Source of the DNA: Takakia lepidozioides
Taxonomy: Eukaryota; Streptophyta; Takakiopsida; Takakiales; Takakiaceae
Direction of reading: 5' to 3'
Length of the DNA: 64,000 nucleotides
Assembly: GCA_030704615.1 (NCBI GenBank)
Contig: CM060733.1
Span: forward strand, 62,434,001-62,498,000
The translations under genes and the position numbers were made by a program. The notes under the pieces were generated by a model. The model ran no database searches and had not been told where the DNA came from. It saw nothing but the letters and a program-made list of their open reading frames with translations. Of the stretch, positions 47,470-57,318 are shown in pieces (within the stretch, counting starts at the first letter, position 1; each line of letters starts with the position of its first letter).

Positions 47470-49204
47470 CATTTATTTTCGAACGACTACACACAAGAAA
47501 GAAATGGCACACATTACACAACATAATTGGAGGCTGCACTGGCACCAAATATACGAAGGGACATCAAGTTCAAGTTTCAATTCTTGTGAAATCAAAACTT
47601 GGTGAAGTAGGAAATTTGCAGAAAATGGACCAAAGTTGAAGAATTTTTGTATGTGCTCCCTATCTCCCCGCCCTTCATAAGTGTATTCACCTCGTTGAAA
47701 CTCATGGTGGCCTGGTGAATGAAAGATGTCGCGTCTGGGATCACAAACCATTCTGTTCAAGAAGATAAATTACAAATTCTTTGCAGGGTAATAATTTTTC
47801 CCTGGCCTTTCCCCAAACTTGTTTGTAAGCATGCAACAAAATCAGGATGCAGTTGGGAAATTTGAAACTATGATGTCGTACAAATCCGGTCATGTAATAG
47901 TGGGATGTGGAGGTCATCATAAGTGTAGATTCGTCCATACCCCGGATGTGGAACTGCCGTATGGTGCCTGTTAAACACGTACCCTTGAAGCATTCGAGCC
48001 GGATTCCACCTTGCCGAAGTGGTTCCAGTCGGAGGGAAACGACGAACCAGCTTTTTCCATTTTATTTTGTTGGCCATGCATCATCCCAGCGTTGGGTGGT
48101 GGCACTCGAGAACTTGCTAAAGTAGCAAGCCACCTGCATGTATAGAGGGGCCTCACTGAAGAAGAAGCCTGCCTCCTCCAACATGTGCAATCTCCTGAGT
48201 TGTGAGATGTGTCCCCACCTTCCACAGGCCAAATGCTTAGTGGAAGAGGCTTTCAATGACCAACCGATGGTCGCAGAGTCCACGACGTTACCTAACTCAC
48301 AGTCGTCAAAGGCAGAACAGAAATTAGTGGTTTCTTTGCCTTTTATTTGCCCGTAAGGCTGGAACACAAACCAGTGAAGGTTGGCGCCGGAGTGCGGACC
48401 TTGCCTCTGGAATTATGGAGGACGTGCACTTCTCACGATGTGGCCTCTGATTGTAAGGCACTTCATCGAAAAACCCGCACTGGTGCGTTCTATGTACCAA
48501 ACTTCGTCAGGGGCCACATGGACTCCACCACCATTGGGGAGGACGTTCGACCTTCCGGCACCCCATTGCATTGACAGTGGAGATGCTTGAGTCTTGCTTT
48601 GTAAGAAAGGTTCCTCCGCACTGGACATTACGAAAACAAATCTCTGATGCAATGGAACACGGCGGAGTGGAGAAGTTGTTTCTGTCCGGCTGTGCGAGTT
48701 CCGCATTCCGAACCAGGGAGGGGGTGGTTTTCAATTTCCCTTATTTCCGTTTACAAGAGCCAAATTCTCTCCCGCCCTGCCCCCGATGGTGGAACTCTGG
48801 ACACCAGAGGAGCTCCCTCCGCACACATGCTGACAACCCTGGCTATCTTGGTTGGATCCCCCGATCTTCTTATAGCTTGCAACATCAACTCAGACTTGTC
48901 GAGACCATTGCCACCAACAGCCACCCCCACCCCGCAAGAACTCCAGTATCTCGTTTTGTTGCTATAGAGCTCGTATTTGATCAACTTTCCGTCGATATCG
49001 TAAACCCTCTCTTTCGAGGAAGACAGTGCCAATATGGTACTCGAAACGAATTGCTAGGAGCTGCTCCTCCCCAATTGCAAAACCATTGTCATCGGCATCC
49101 TTCAAGAAATGGACAGGTTTTCCAACAGAGTAAAACTCCGCTTCAGAGTAACCCTGCACGAGAAATTTTTGAGCCCCTGGAAGCCTCAAAGTGCATAGTC
49201 CCAT
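47470..49204 (-). pseudogene. Unidentified coding-like stretch inside the Mutator-like element
   Basis: Minus-strand frames of unusual quality succeed each other: GKPVHFLKDADDNGFAIGEE and FEYHIGTVFLE (48962-49204), VYDIDGKLIKYELYSNKTRY and GVGVAVGGNGLDKSELMLQA (48751-49032), then GGVHVAPDEVWYIERTSAG (about 48490-48560), RWNPARMLQGYVFNRHHTAV and YGRIYTYDDLHIPLLHD (47868-48077). They look like pieces of one protein broken by frameshifts, or exons of a captured gene. I do not recognise the family. Plus-strand frames over the same DNA are probably shadows. Confidence 0.45.
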
Positions 49205-50344
49205 GATTTTTGTGTGGATTCTTGTTACAAACGATAGTGGGGATTACATTTCTATGCTGTTAGAGTTCGCATTGATACTAACGAGGCCCATCATGTCTTC
49301 GTCTTTTATGTCTCAAACCGTTAATATGGAAGGTTGAGCCTAAACCCAGATATTGAAAAAAGCTGACATACTACCCGTAAAAAAGAGTCTTTCCAAAACA
49401 GTTGTTAAGCAGTTATGTTGCCTGTACCGACCCAAGTGAGAAGATGGCGGAGACGAAAGTAATGGAATCCATGTCATCCCAACTTGTTGAGACACGTGGA
49501 ACCCGACAATACAATATTGAGTGCAGGTTACAGAAAATTTCGGCGGAGAACCAATGATGCGTGCATATTGTGCCACATATAAAGATTTTCGAACGGAAAA
49601 ACTGGTAAAAGCTAGCCAATAACCTCCTAACTCATCCATCCAATCGAATCTATCACCAAGCAATAGTACTAGTACTACTAATGGCCATACCGAACTAGTT
49701 CAAGACGGCGGCCACTGCCGAAGGACAAATGTGCCTTGCGAGGTGACACGTATGCCATGAACACATGCATAACGAATCGAGGCCCCGGGTGGTACTAATC
49801 GCACGACGTCTCGTAGCCCAGTAGTTGTTCGTGATTCTCAAGCTGGAGAGTAGCATGAGATTGAGGGTCCCGCAAGAGAAGATAGTCTTCTTTTTTCACT
49901 TCACACAGCGAGAGACAAGAAGAAGGCGAGAGAGAGAATGAGCAAGCTCAACATGAACGCTGAAGGAGATAACATAGGAAAACGCGGCCCCTGGAAACAG
50001 AGCACATGGCGGGAGGAAGACAGCCCGCGCGGAGCTGGTGAACGAGGGTGTCAGCATTCTGTGTTAGCATTGTCGGATCTGTATAAAGGGCCTCATAGAA
50101 GTGTAGACGACAGAGAAAAACAGGGTGCTCCTTCAATTCAGACATGTCCTTTCCCTTTTTCGGCTGGACCTTTCATTCTGCACATATCGTCCACAATTTT
50201 CCTGAACGCAGAGACCGAAGGATGAGAGAAGGGCAATGCGAGCATCCATCCCCAAAGAATTGTGTGTTCTTACACTGTCACAACACAGCCCTGCACTTCT
50301 CCTCACTGTATTATCAAGGGAGGTGAATGAAGGGGAGAAGAGAA

Positions 50345-51130
50345 CCCCCTCAAAAATTGAGTGCGTTGACGCACGCACTTTCCTGAGGGTTTTCTCTCAA
50401 TGCCCTTCTCTCATCCTTCGGTCTCTGTTTTCTACCTAATCTATGAAGAAAGGTCCAGGAAGTCTGAGCAGCCGAGAGACGTCTTTCAAACTTCAAAAAT
50501 TGAATGCGTTTACGGAGCTCTTTTTATGAGTAAAGAAATTGGGTAGTTGATGCACTCATTTCTAGGCAGGTAAAGGAGGGAGAACCCAATATATAATATA
50601 TATATATATATATAATATTATTTAATTTATTTCCACTTGTGGCCCTCCGCCCTCCCAAAATTGACGTGCGTTTGACGCACACATGTTTCAGAGGGCCACA
50701 ACGCAGCTGTGGTTCGTCCCCCTTGAATCATGCTTCTGGTTTTTGGAGGGTAGTTCATGTTTGCTGCCTGTCTCGACACGCTTATTTCCATTGGGCAAAT
50801 CAAAACCCTTCACAACTGAGTGCGTTGACGCGCTCAATTTCTGAGGGTCTGGTACTTGATGTTTTGTCTGTCCTTCCATTGAGATTAGCTTCCGGTTTTT
50901 TTTTGGGGGGGGGATTCTTCTTTTGGTGTCTGTATGGACATGCCTGTTGGCAGCCGAGAATGGTGGAATGGTGTCAACAGCTTATACCTGACGAAGGGGG
51001 ACTGTTCGGGACAAATGATAATCCTCCACTCCGATAAAGGGTAGCATTCTTCTCTTGTCTGCTTCATTTCATTTTTCTGTTCACCCATCCAGAATTGAGT
51101 GCGTCAACACACTCAATTTTGAAGGGGTGA
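50345..51130. repeat. Family of about five dispersed palindromes with a TTGAGTGCGTTGACGCACTCAA-like core
   Basis: Copies: 50345-50389 (CCCTC...GAGGG ends), about 50500-50570 (degenerate, arms separated), 50637-50702 (outer arms TTGTGGCCCTC/GAGGGCCACAA), 50805-50848, and 51081-51130 (TCACCC...GGGGTGA ends). Cores are alike but outer arms differ from copy to copy while staying self-complementary. Each could form a hairpin of 16-22 bp stem. Confidence 0.75.
50588..50620. repeat. AT-rich microsatellite
   Basis: Alternating TA with AATAT interruptions between two of the palindromes. Confidence 0.85.
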
Positions 51131-51261
51131 AGTTGCACTGTTCTTTTGCCCTTTTGTATGCATTCGCTCATTCGTGCTTCGTGTTGTCTTCAGTGCAAAC
51201 CCGCCTTTTTGAAGCCATCTGTCTCGTCAAGGTGCACCCTTCTTTGACTCTTGCTGCAGTG

Positions 51262-51713
51262 AAGGAGTTCAGGCTTCATGGGAGAGGTTGTTTCATGAAC
51301 AATTACGTGGATTCGAATGTCTGTTTGAGAAAGTCGAATGGAACACCATGGAGAGGGGCCAAGGAGAAGAGTCCAACTTTTATTCAAACTGTTATTGAGA
51401 CACGTTCCCATCTGGGGGCGTGCATCGTCGACCTGACTCTTGGAACAGGTTTGACATCTCTCATTCTGTGGTCTTTTTTCCCTTAATACACAATTTGTAA
51501 CATCTTAGTAACACAACTGTGTCTTGCAGGAGCTTCGTACCATGCTTGCAAGGCAGCGGGCCGGCATTTGTTGGGTAGAGAAGGGGATGCAGCCATTTTT
51601 ACTGAGCCTCCAAGAGTTGCAAGGGCCAATGTCTGCCGCCAAAGAGCAGGAGGCTATAGTGCATGTTGATATCAATGAGGGAGACGATAAGGACCTCGAC
51701 GACGATTTCACAT
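51262..51713 (+). pseudogene. Captured methyltransferase-like fragment, two exons
   Basis: Exon one (about 51262-51448) encodes SNGTPWRGAKEKSPTF and ends ACIVDLTLGTG; a GT-AG intron (51449-51529) leads to exon two (51530-51713), which continues ASYHACKAAGRHLLGREGDA. D-x-T-x-G-T-G followed by a helix and an acidic residue after the next strand resembles motif I of amino-methyltransferases (D-x-F-x-G-x-G). A frame change is needed to reach the acidic tail (INEGDDKDLDDDFTC) before the donor at 51714. It is not a complete enzyme: no DPPY-type motif is seen. Confidence 0.5.
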
Positions 51714-51819
51714 GTGAGTAAGTTTGTTTGGTGTTCGCTTCCCAGTTATAGCATGTGCAGCCCCCCCCCCCCAATGCCTTTCACATTAGCTAATGCAATA
51801 CATGTAATTTGGGTGGCAG

Positions 51820-52275
51820 GATATTGGAAGCTATTCCTTTGCACGACGTCTCTGTTCATGCTCAGCCTCATATGTTCATGGGCACCACACAAATGCCTAA
51901 CATTGGTTATGGGTCAAACAAGAAGACAAAGCATGTGTTGCCTAGTGGTTTTGTCAAATTTTTTATGCACAATGTGAAAGACCTAGAACTCCTCCTCATG
52001 CACAACCGGTAGCCAAATTCATCTTCTAATATGTTTGTTACAACTAATGGGTATGCTTACAACTAATGAATAAGCTTGAAAATTTCAGTGCTCTCTCAGG
52101 AGAGATGAGCAGATTGTACCTCACTGGCAAGACGAATAGGTCGCATTTTCAGTCCAGTGCCGAGGGTGGTGATCTGGTGTGTTGCAGGAAGTATGGTGCT
52201 GAAATGGCTCACAATGTGTCGACACTGAAGAGGAAAGCGAAAGTGGAGTGTGCTGCACAGTGGAATGTTGCAGTA
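51820..52275 (+). pseudogene. Captured ribosomal protein eL32 gene fragment, copy 1
   Basis: Exon part ending at 52008 encodes [20 protein letters not shown] and [19 protein letters not shown] intron (52009-52187) separates it from [20 protein letters not shown], 52188-52275. These are the C-terminal half of eL32, a large-subunit ribosomal protein. The N-terminal half is missing, so no functional protein is possible. The retained intron shows capture at DNA level, as Pack-MULEs do. Upstream codons ([17 protein letters not shown]) are not eL32 and may come from another gene. Confidence 0.85.
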
Positions 52276-52735
52276 TCATATGTTCATGGGCACCACACAA
52301 ATGCCTAACATTGGTTATGGGTCAAACAAGAAGACAAAGCATGTGTTGTCTAGTGGTTTTGTCAAAAAAATTATGCACAATGTGAAAGACCTAGAACTCC
52401 TCCTCATGCACAACCGGTAGCCAAATTCATCTTCTAATATGTTGTTACAACTAATGGGTATGCTTACAACTAATGAATAAGCTTGAAAATTTCAGTGCTC
52501 TCTCAGGAGAGATGAGCAGATTGTACCTCACTGGCAAGACGAATAGGTCGCATTTTCAGTCCAGTGCCGAGGGTGGTGATCTGGTGTGTTGCAGGAAGTA
52601 TGGTGCTGAAATGGCTCACAATGTGTCGACACTGAAGAGGAAAGCGAAAGTGGAGTGTGCTGCACAGTGGAATGTTGCAGTAACCAGTGGGAGAAAATTA
52701 AAAAATCAAAGATCTGTCTCAGATCTGCTGTGTTG
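52276..52735 (+). pseudogene. Captured eL32 fragment, tandem copy 2
   Basis: A direct duplicate of 51868-52275 (offset 408 then 407 bases) repeats the exon (to 52416), intron and second exon (from 52595). After the duplicated part it continues past GTTGCAGTA into VTSGRKLKNQRS, which aligns with the usual eL32 C-terminal VTN...LRSQ region, so copy 2 keeps the original downstream junction. Differences from copy 1 are few: one C/T, a TTTTTT/AAAAAA block change and one lost T. Confidence 0.85.
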
Positions 52736-53189
52736 TCTTATTCTATGTTGCTTTCATCAGTCTACCTTTCCCCAAATGGCAGACATCATGGATTAAATCT
52801 TATCATGTGCTTCATGAGGGATTTTCTTCAATTTGTGATGTTTGTGCAAACGACATTGATTGTTGTGCTTGGTTCAGATAAATGTTAGAATGACATCCTC
52901 ATTCAACATTCATCCACTCTCATACATCCACATTCATCCACAACTTTTCATCCACATTCATCCATATTCGGAGCGTGCTGACTCTCCTTCATTCTCATTA
53001 GTTCATCCACAACCATTCTTCTATATTCGGTCTCTGCAAACACAATCATTCAACAACATTCAGTATAAGCTATCTTCTGCACTTCGCCTCGTCGCCCACA
53101 TATGGTTCCCTATGTGCCGAATGCGCAAGTCAGCGGCTATAGACATCCTTCTGCCTATTCAGTCCATAGTTATAGGTCCGTGCCTATGG

Positions 53190-53347
53190 AAATGACTTGG
53201 CTTCACGTGACGTGGCGTCAACCACGCTGGCAAGGTCTGCTGACGTGGCGTCAGACCCGTGAGCCAACGTGACAATAACTGCTGACGTGGCGTGAGCCTG
53301 GCTGCGCTCACATGCTCACGCTCACACGCTCACGCGGAAGCATCCCC
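53190..53347 (-). repeat. Right terminal and subterminal repeats of the Mutator-like element
   Basis: CGCTCACGCGGAAG (53327-53340) mirrors the left end. Three TGACGTGGC motifs (about 53211, 53239 and 53283) lie inside, on the same strand as at the left end. A 9-bp GGAGAAGCT duplication follows at 53348. Confidence 0.8.
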
Positions 53348-53356
53348 GGAGAAGCT

Positions 53357-53674
53357 CTTGAAGTTGGGGAAAACCCAAAGTCTGCCATTGAGGACCCTCT
53401 GGTGACCCAAGTACGGGTGGGGCGCAAGGGAATTCCTGATAAATTGCCACGTAAGAAGGAGGCGGAGGTGGGACAACAATATTGGTTGCTGGTGATGACG
53501 TCTGCTCCACTGAGAGTGCTGGTAATGGTGACAGCAGGGAATTGGCATATCAGAATGTCGAGGAGGTTCACAAATCAAGAAACAGAGTATCTCGTGAAAT
53601 GGAAGGGCTATCATCAAGTGGAGACAACATTTACAAGTGGGTCCTCCATGCCCCAACATTATAGCATCATCTGA
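53357..53674 (+). pseudogene. Chromodomain fragment of a chromovirus, right flank of the Mutator-like element
   Basis: A plus-strand frame through the transposon edge encodes EVGENPKSAIEDPLVTQVR and, near 53580-53625, ETEYLVKWKGYHQVE, close to the chromodomain core of the chromoviruses at 11-33 kb. No LTR or other pol domain adjoins it. It ends by stop near 53674. Confidence 0.6.
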
Positions 53675-54114
53675 AGTTGCATCGTCTATTTTGATCTCTA
53701 GTTACACAACCAAGTTGTGTCCAGAAAAATCTCATGAAAGACTTTGTAAAGTACTAAGGATCAGAGCTGCATTGCAGAGAGCGACTTAAAATTGTTTTGT
53801 CTGCGGTAGGTTGCAGGGCAGTCAAGAAAGAAACACAAAGTTACAGATTCGGGTACTTCTTCACATCCAAGTTTCCACCAAAAGTATGTCCATTTATCTG
53901 TAGATGTCTTCTGTTGAGTGTATATCTTAGCTCCTCATGACTTGGGACAAGTGAGTCCACCACATGGGCAAAAACTGAGGTGCTGAAACTTGAGCTAGGA
54001 CATGAAGCATGCACTGTAATGTACATTCCAGTTGAGGAGTGTCCATAGAGTAGGTAGGCTCGACCTTGCACCATGATGCCTGCTACTCATGTATTTCCTC
54101 ATTGATTCTTGCAG

Positions 54115-55328
54115 CTCTTGTGCTGTAAAGGGATTCAACATTGAGAGAAATGGTATGTTCTTTTACCTTCCAAGAGGCATTAGACTCACGCCTCTTGATT
54201 CTCTTGTTCGCAAGGTTCTCTTTGGCTTGTATACTACATGCATGTAAGGATGATGGCTTTGTGGTTTGGGGTTTGAGAGGAAATCTTCTGGCCCATTCAG
54301 GGTCTTGCTAATCCTCCTTTATTACCTAAGCTCTTTTGTATGTCGGAGGCGTGGGTGCAGAAAGAATCCATCTCTTGAGCTGTAGTACAAATTTAAAAAC
54401 ATTACAGCACAGGTTCTTCAGATCCTTTAAGTGCTACAGAGAGATGTTCCAAAGCTGATAGCATCACTATTTGTGCATTGAAGACATGTATAGCTTGATC
54501 AAGACATGGTTAACCAACTGATAAACTCAAGTGGTAAGAGGCTCTTGTGTGCACCAGATGAGTTACTTAACTTTAAAATTGCACAATTGTCAAGCAGGTG
54601 GGGTGCCAGAGCCAGGACTAGGCAAGGGTCCATCCACCCAAAAGACACTGGTTTCAGAACTAGCTTCTGATCATCCAGGGAGAAAGCCTCAAGACAGTTT
54701 GGTTAATATCACATATCATGTGTTTCTGCAAGCTGGAAAAGGTGGTCTCACAGCCAGGGAGGCTGCATCTCATATTGAAAGTCGGGGGTTGACAGGTCTA
54801 TTCCAAGGTTTGTCCAAAACCCGCATTAAAATTGGGAAAATCATTCGAAATAATCCCTACTATTTGAATATGGGGGATGGCAAATACATCTTGTGTGAGG
54901 CAATAGTTGGAGTGACTCAGCCAGTGGGCAATCCACAGCCCCATCTCCAAGAAGAGGAAACTGCAGCTACCAAAACTAAAGAACAGGAAAAACCATCATT
55001 GACACCATTGGAGGCCAGAAAAGAAGCTGTTGCCGTTGCACGAAGAATTGGGACAGCTAGATATTGGGCAAGAGTGCGTGCAAACAGCACCAAAAAGGAC
55101 CAGCACAAGAAGCTGGGTGCAGGCCTGCACAAGGAGGCAGATGCAAACCCTATGGATGTTCGGGGACTGCTGAGAGACAATCACATAGATGGACATCCTC
55201 AATCACAGGTGGAGTTGCAGAAGAATGTGGAAGGTCGGGTTGGAGTAACCTCTAAACCCCGACTGAAAGGCATGGTTAGAGAATCATGTGAGTGGACAGA
55301 TGGGAAGAACTGGCAGTGCCCCTTGCTG
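54115..55328 (+). pseudogene. Truncated gene with HARE-HTH-like winged helix and start of a WRC domain
   Basis: Two exons join in phase: 54115-54152 (SCAVKGFNIERNG) and 54598-55328 (GVPEPGLGKGPSTQ onward). Residues around 54715-54900 (VFLQAGKGGLTAREAASHIE...YYLNMGDGKYIL) resemble the HARE-HTH winged helix found in chromatin proteins such as ASXL and plant DDT-homeobox proteins. A charged linker follows, then CEWTDGKNWQC (about 55290-55322), which matches the first half of the plant WRC zinc motif (C-x9-C-x10-C-x2-H). The WRC domain is cut there: the remaining frame is LTR sequence. Further 5' exons are probably upstream but not resolved. The family calls are by eye. Confidence 0.55.
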
Positions 55329-56550
55329 GAATCTGATTGCAAAGACTTATGTTGTACAAATCTTGTTTATAAAGAGAAACCATTTCCAAATGTTGTGTTT
55401 CATATTTTGGTTGGAATGGTGATGCATGGTGTGGTTGGCTAGTATGTAGAATACATGTGAGCTTACAAAAGTAGGGAGAGGTAAATTGGTGAACGCTTGC
55501 TCCAAGTGATGCCAAAAAGCGGCATCATGAGCGGTCGCAGACAATAGTTGTTGCAGTAATGCGATTTGATCCTTGAGGAGGATCATACCTTAGGCCAAGA
55601 GGAGTGCACTGGGTGCTAGAAGCTCCACCCTTGGCCGCGACTTGGGCCGGGGAGTCGGCCGAACTAGGTAGTGGGGAGTAAGAGTCAAGTGGGGATTTGG
55701 TTCTTTGCCATGGGACGCCATGGCACAAAAACAAACTCCTTGATGTGGGACGCCACAACTTGGATGCTAGTTTCCACAAAAAAGGACAAGTCGATGAGGA
55801 CATTGACTCCTTGTTGGTAGGGGTGTGTGTCGCGGCCCCTTGCCTTGAGGGAAGGGGGTCAGGACACAAAGGGGTTGCCCCTGTGGTGGGGGCAGCGGTA
55901 GTAATAAGAATGGGGGCTGAAGCACCCTTAAGTGCCGAAGGCACTCAAGAAGGGCGGAGGCGCTCACTAGGTGGAGCCCCGCAAACCGGGTTGCGGTGGG
56001 GGGCGCTCCACGTGGGGTGGTGGTAGCTTAGGGAGTCGTAGTGGGGGTGACATAGGACTCACCATGGGGCCGAGGCCTTGTGATGGGAGTCGTGGGGAGT
56101 CTTGGGGCTCACCACAGTCCATTAGGGCCGTGGTGGGGCCAAGACTCACCGCGACTCATCACAGGGAGTCAAGGATCTTGGTGGTGGATCACCAGAAAAT
56201 GACTTGGCTGTTTGTGAGACCCACGCCGACACCTACAGAAGTATATGTAGGGAGTAGTAACCCCAAGAAGGGTGCAAGCCCGTTGAGCAACCAAAAGCTA
56301 GTGAGCAAGAAAGCGAGTCAGAAAGCGACCAAAGTATGGGGAGCTATTCCAAACTGCCTACAACCAAAGGGAATTTTCACTGGGCCCGACTTGTCAAGGG
56401 TCCCATGGGGGAGAAAGGGGGGACCGTTATGTCCCGATGAGCAGCCAAAGCTCTGAGTTGGCCCGGCGGCCAGTTTGGGAGTTAGGCGCATGCATCAAAA
56501 GTGAGTAATTATGACTTGAAGGGGAGTTTACCAAAATGAGGTGTGCGACA
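55329..56550 (+). repeat. Solo chromovirus LTR, diverged, 5' end lost
   Basis: It matches the 31928-33507 LTR from base 36 or so onward (AATCTGATTGCAAAGAC...) and ends GTGTGCGACA. A segment of about 330 bp is missing after 55484. The TATA is degraded to TATATGTAG at about 56242. There is no internal region or partner LTR, so it is a solo LTR, older than the others judging by divergence. Confidence 0.85.
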
Positions 56551-57318
56551 CATGTGCAGATTAAACACAGACGCCCTGTAGAGTAAAAAAGTCAATTTCC
56601 CAATCCGACTCTCTTCTGCTCATGCTCATGGCCGGTCTGCTCACCGCTCATGGAAAACAATCCCCGATTGGTGATAAATCAGTAAAGAAAGATTAAGTTG
56701 TGCTACGGATTCTGGTGGGATGATGTAATTCTGAAGAAAGGGTAGAGACCACTATAATTTTCTTTACTGACATATCAAGGCTTATGAAAGGGTAACTGAA
56801 AGAAATTTATATATGATATGGGAAGAGAATAAATTTACAAGGAAAAGGGAATGAATGAAGAAGACATGGAAAAAGCTAAGCAAGAAAAGATAAAAAAACT
56901 AGAAAGATATGTAGGAGGACGGGAAGCTAGACTAAGATTAGAATTCCCAGAATTGCATAACTTTGGTATTATTACAGGAAAAACATCTGGACAAATGGAT
57001 CTTGATACTGAAAACACCACACCAAAAGGAGTTGCTAGTAACACGCTCAACGAGTGGCTACAACAGGAAAGATCCGAAGAACCTTCCACAGTAACAAGCC
57101 CAAATCGAGGTTTCACTGAATTGTTTCTCCGCCAGATTTTGTAGTCATGACTATCTTCTAGGGTTCCACTATTCTTTTTGTCTCTTATGTGCCATTTTTT
57201 GCATATTTTAGAGGCTCCGCCGTTCTAAGCTCTCTCCAGTTAAGCTCCGCTTGCCACCATGGCCAAGCAGGTCTCTTCTTACGCTGCTGCGCAACGTTGG
57301 TGCCTTGTTCTGAGCAGT
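56551..57318. other. Between two LTRs: short unidentified frame and a possible gene start
   Basis: An AT-rich plus-strand frame at 56851-57144 (97 codons, charged, starts MNEEDMEKAKQEK) has no family I recognise; some plant retroelement gag regions look similar. Downstream an ATG in a strong context (GCCACCATGG, ATG at 57259) opens MAKQVSSYAAAQRWCLVLSS and is cut by the LTR at 57319. Confidence 0.35.

Larger units (their letters stand above)
47157..53347. mobile_element. Mutator-like (Pack-MULE type) DNA transposon, 6191 bp
   Basis: The ends are inverted repeats: left GGACATGACTTCCGCGTGAGCG, right (complement) GGGGATGCTTCCGCGTGAGCG, with further GTGAGCG repeats inside for roughly 150 bp and CCTATAGCC-like subterminal motifs at both ends. 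An exact 9-bp target duplication flanks the element. I find no transposase (no DDE core or SWIM zinc finger), so it is non-autonomous. Inside are spliced-gene fragments: part of eL32, a methyltransferase-like segment, and an unidentified minus-strand coding stretch. Carrying host gene pieces with their introns defines a Pack-MULE. Confidence 0.85.
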
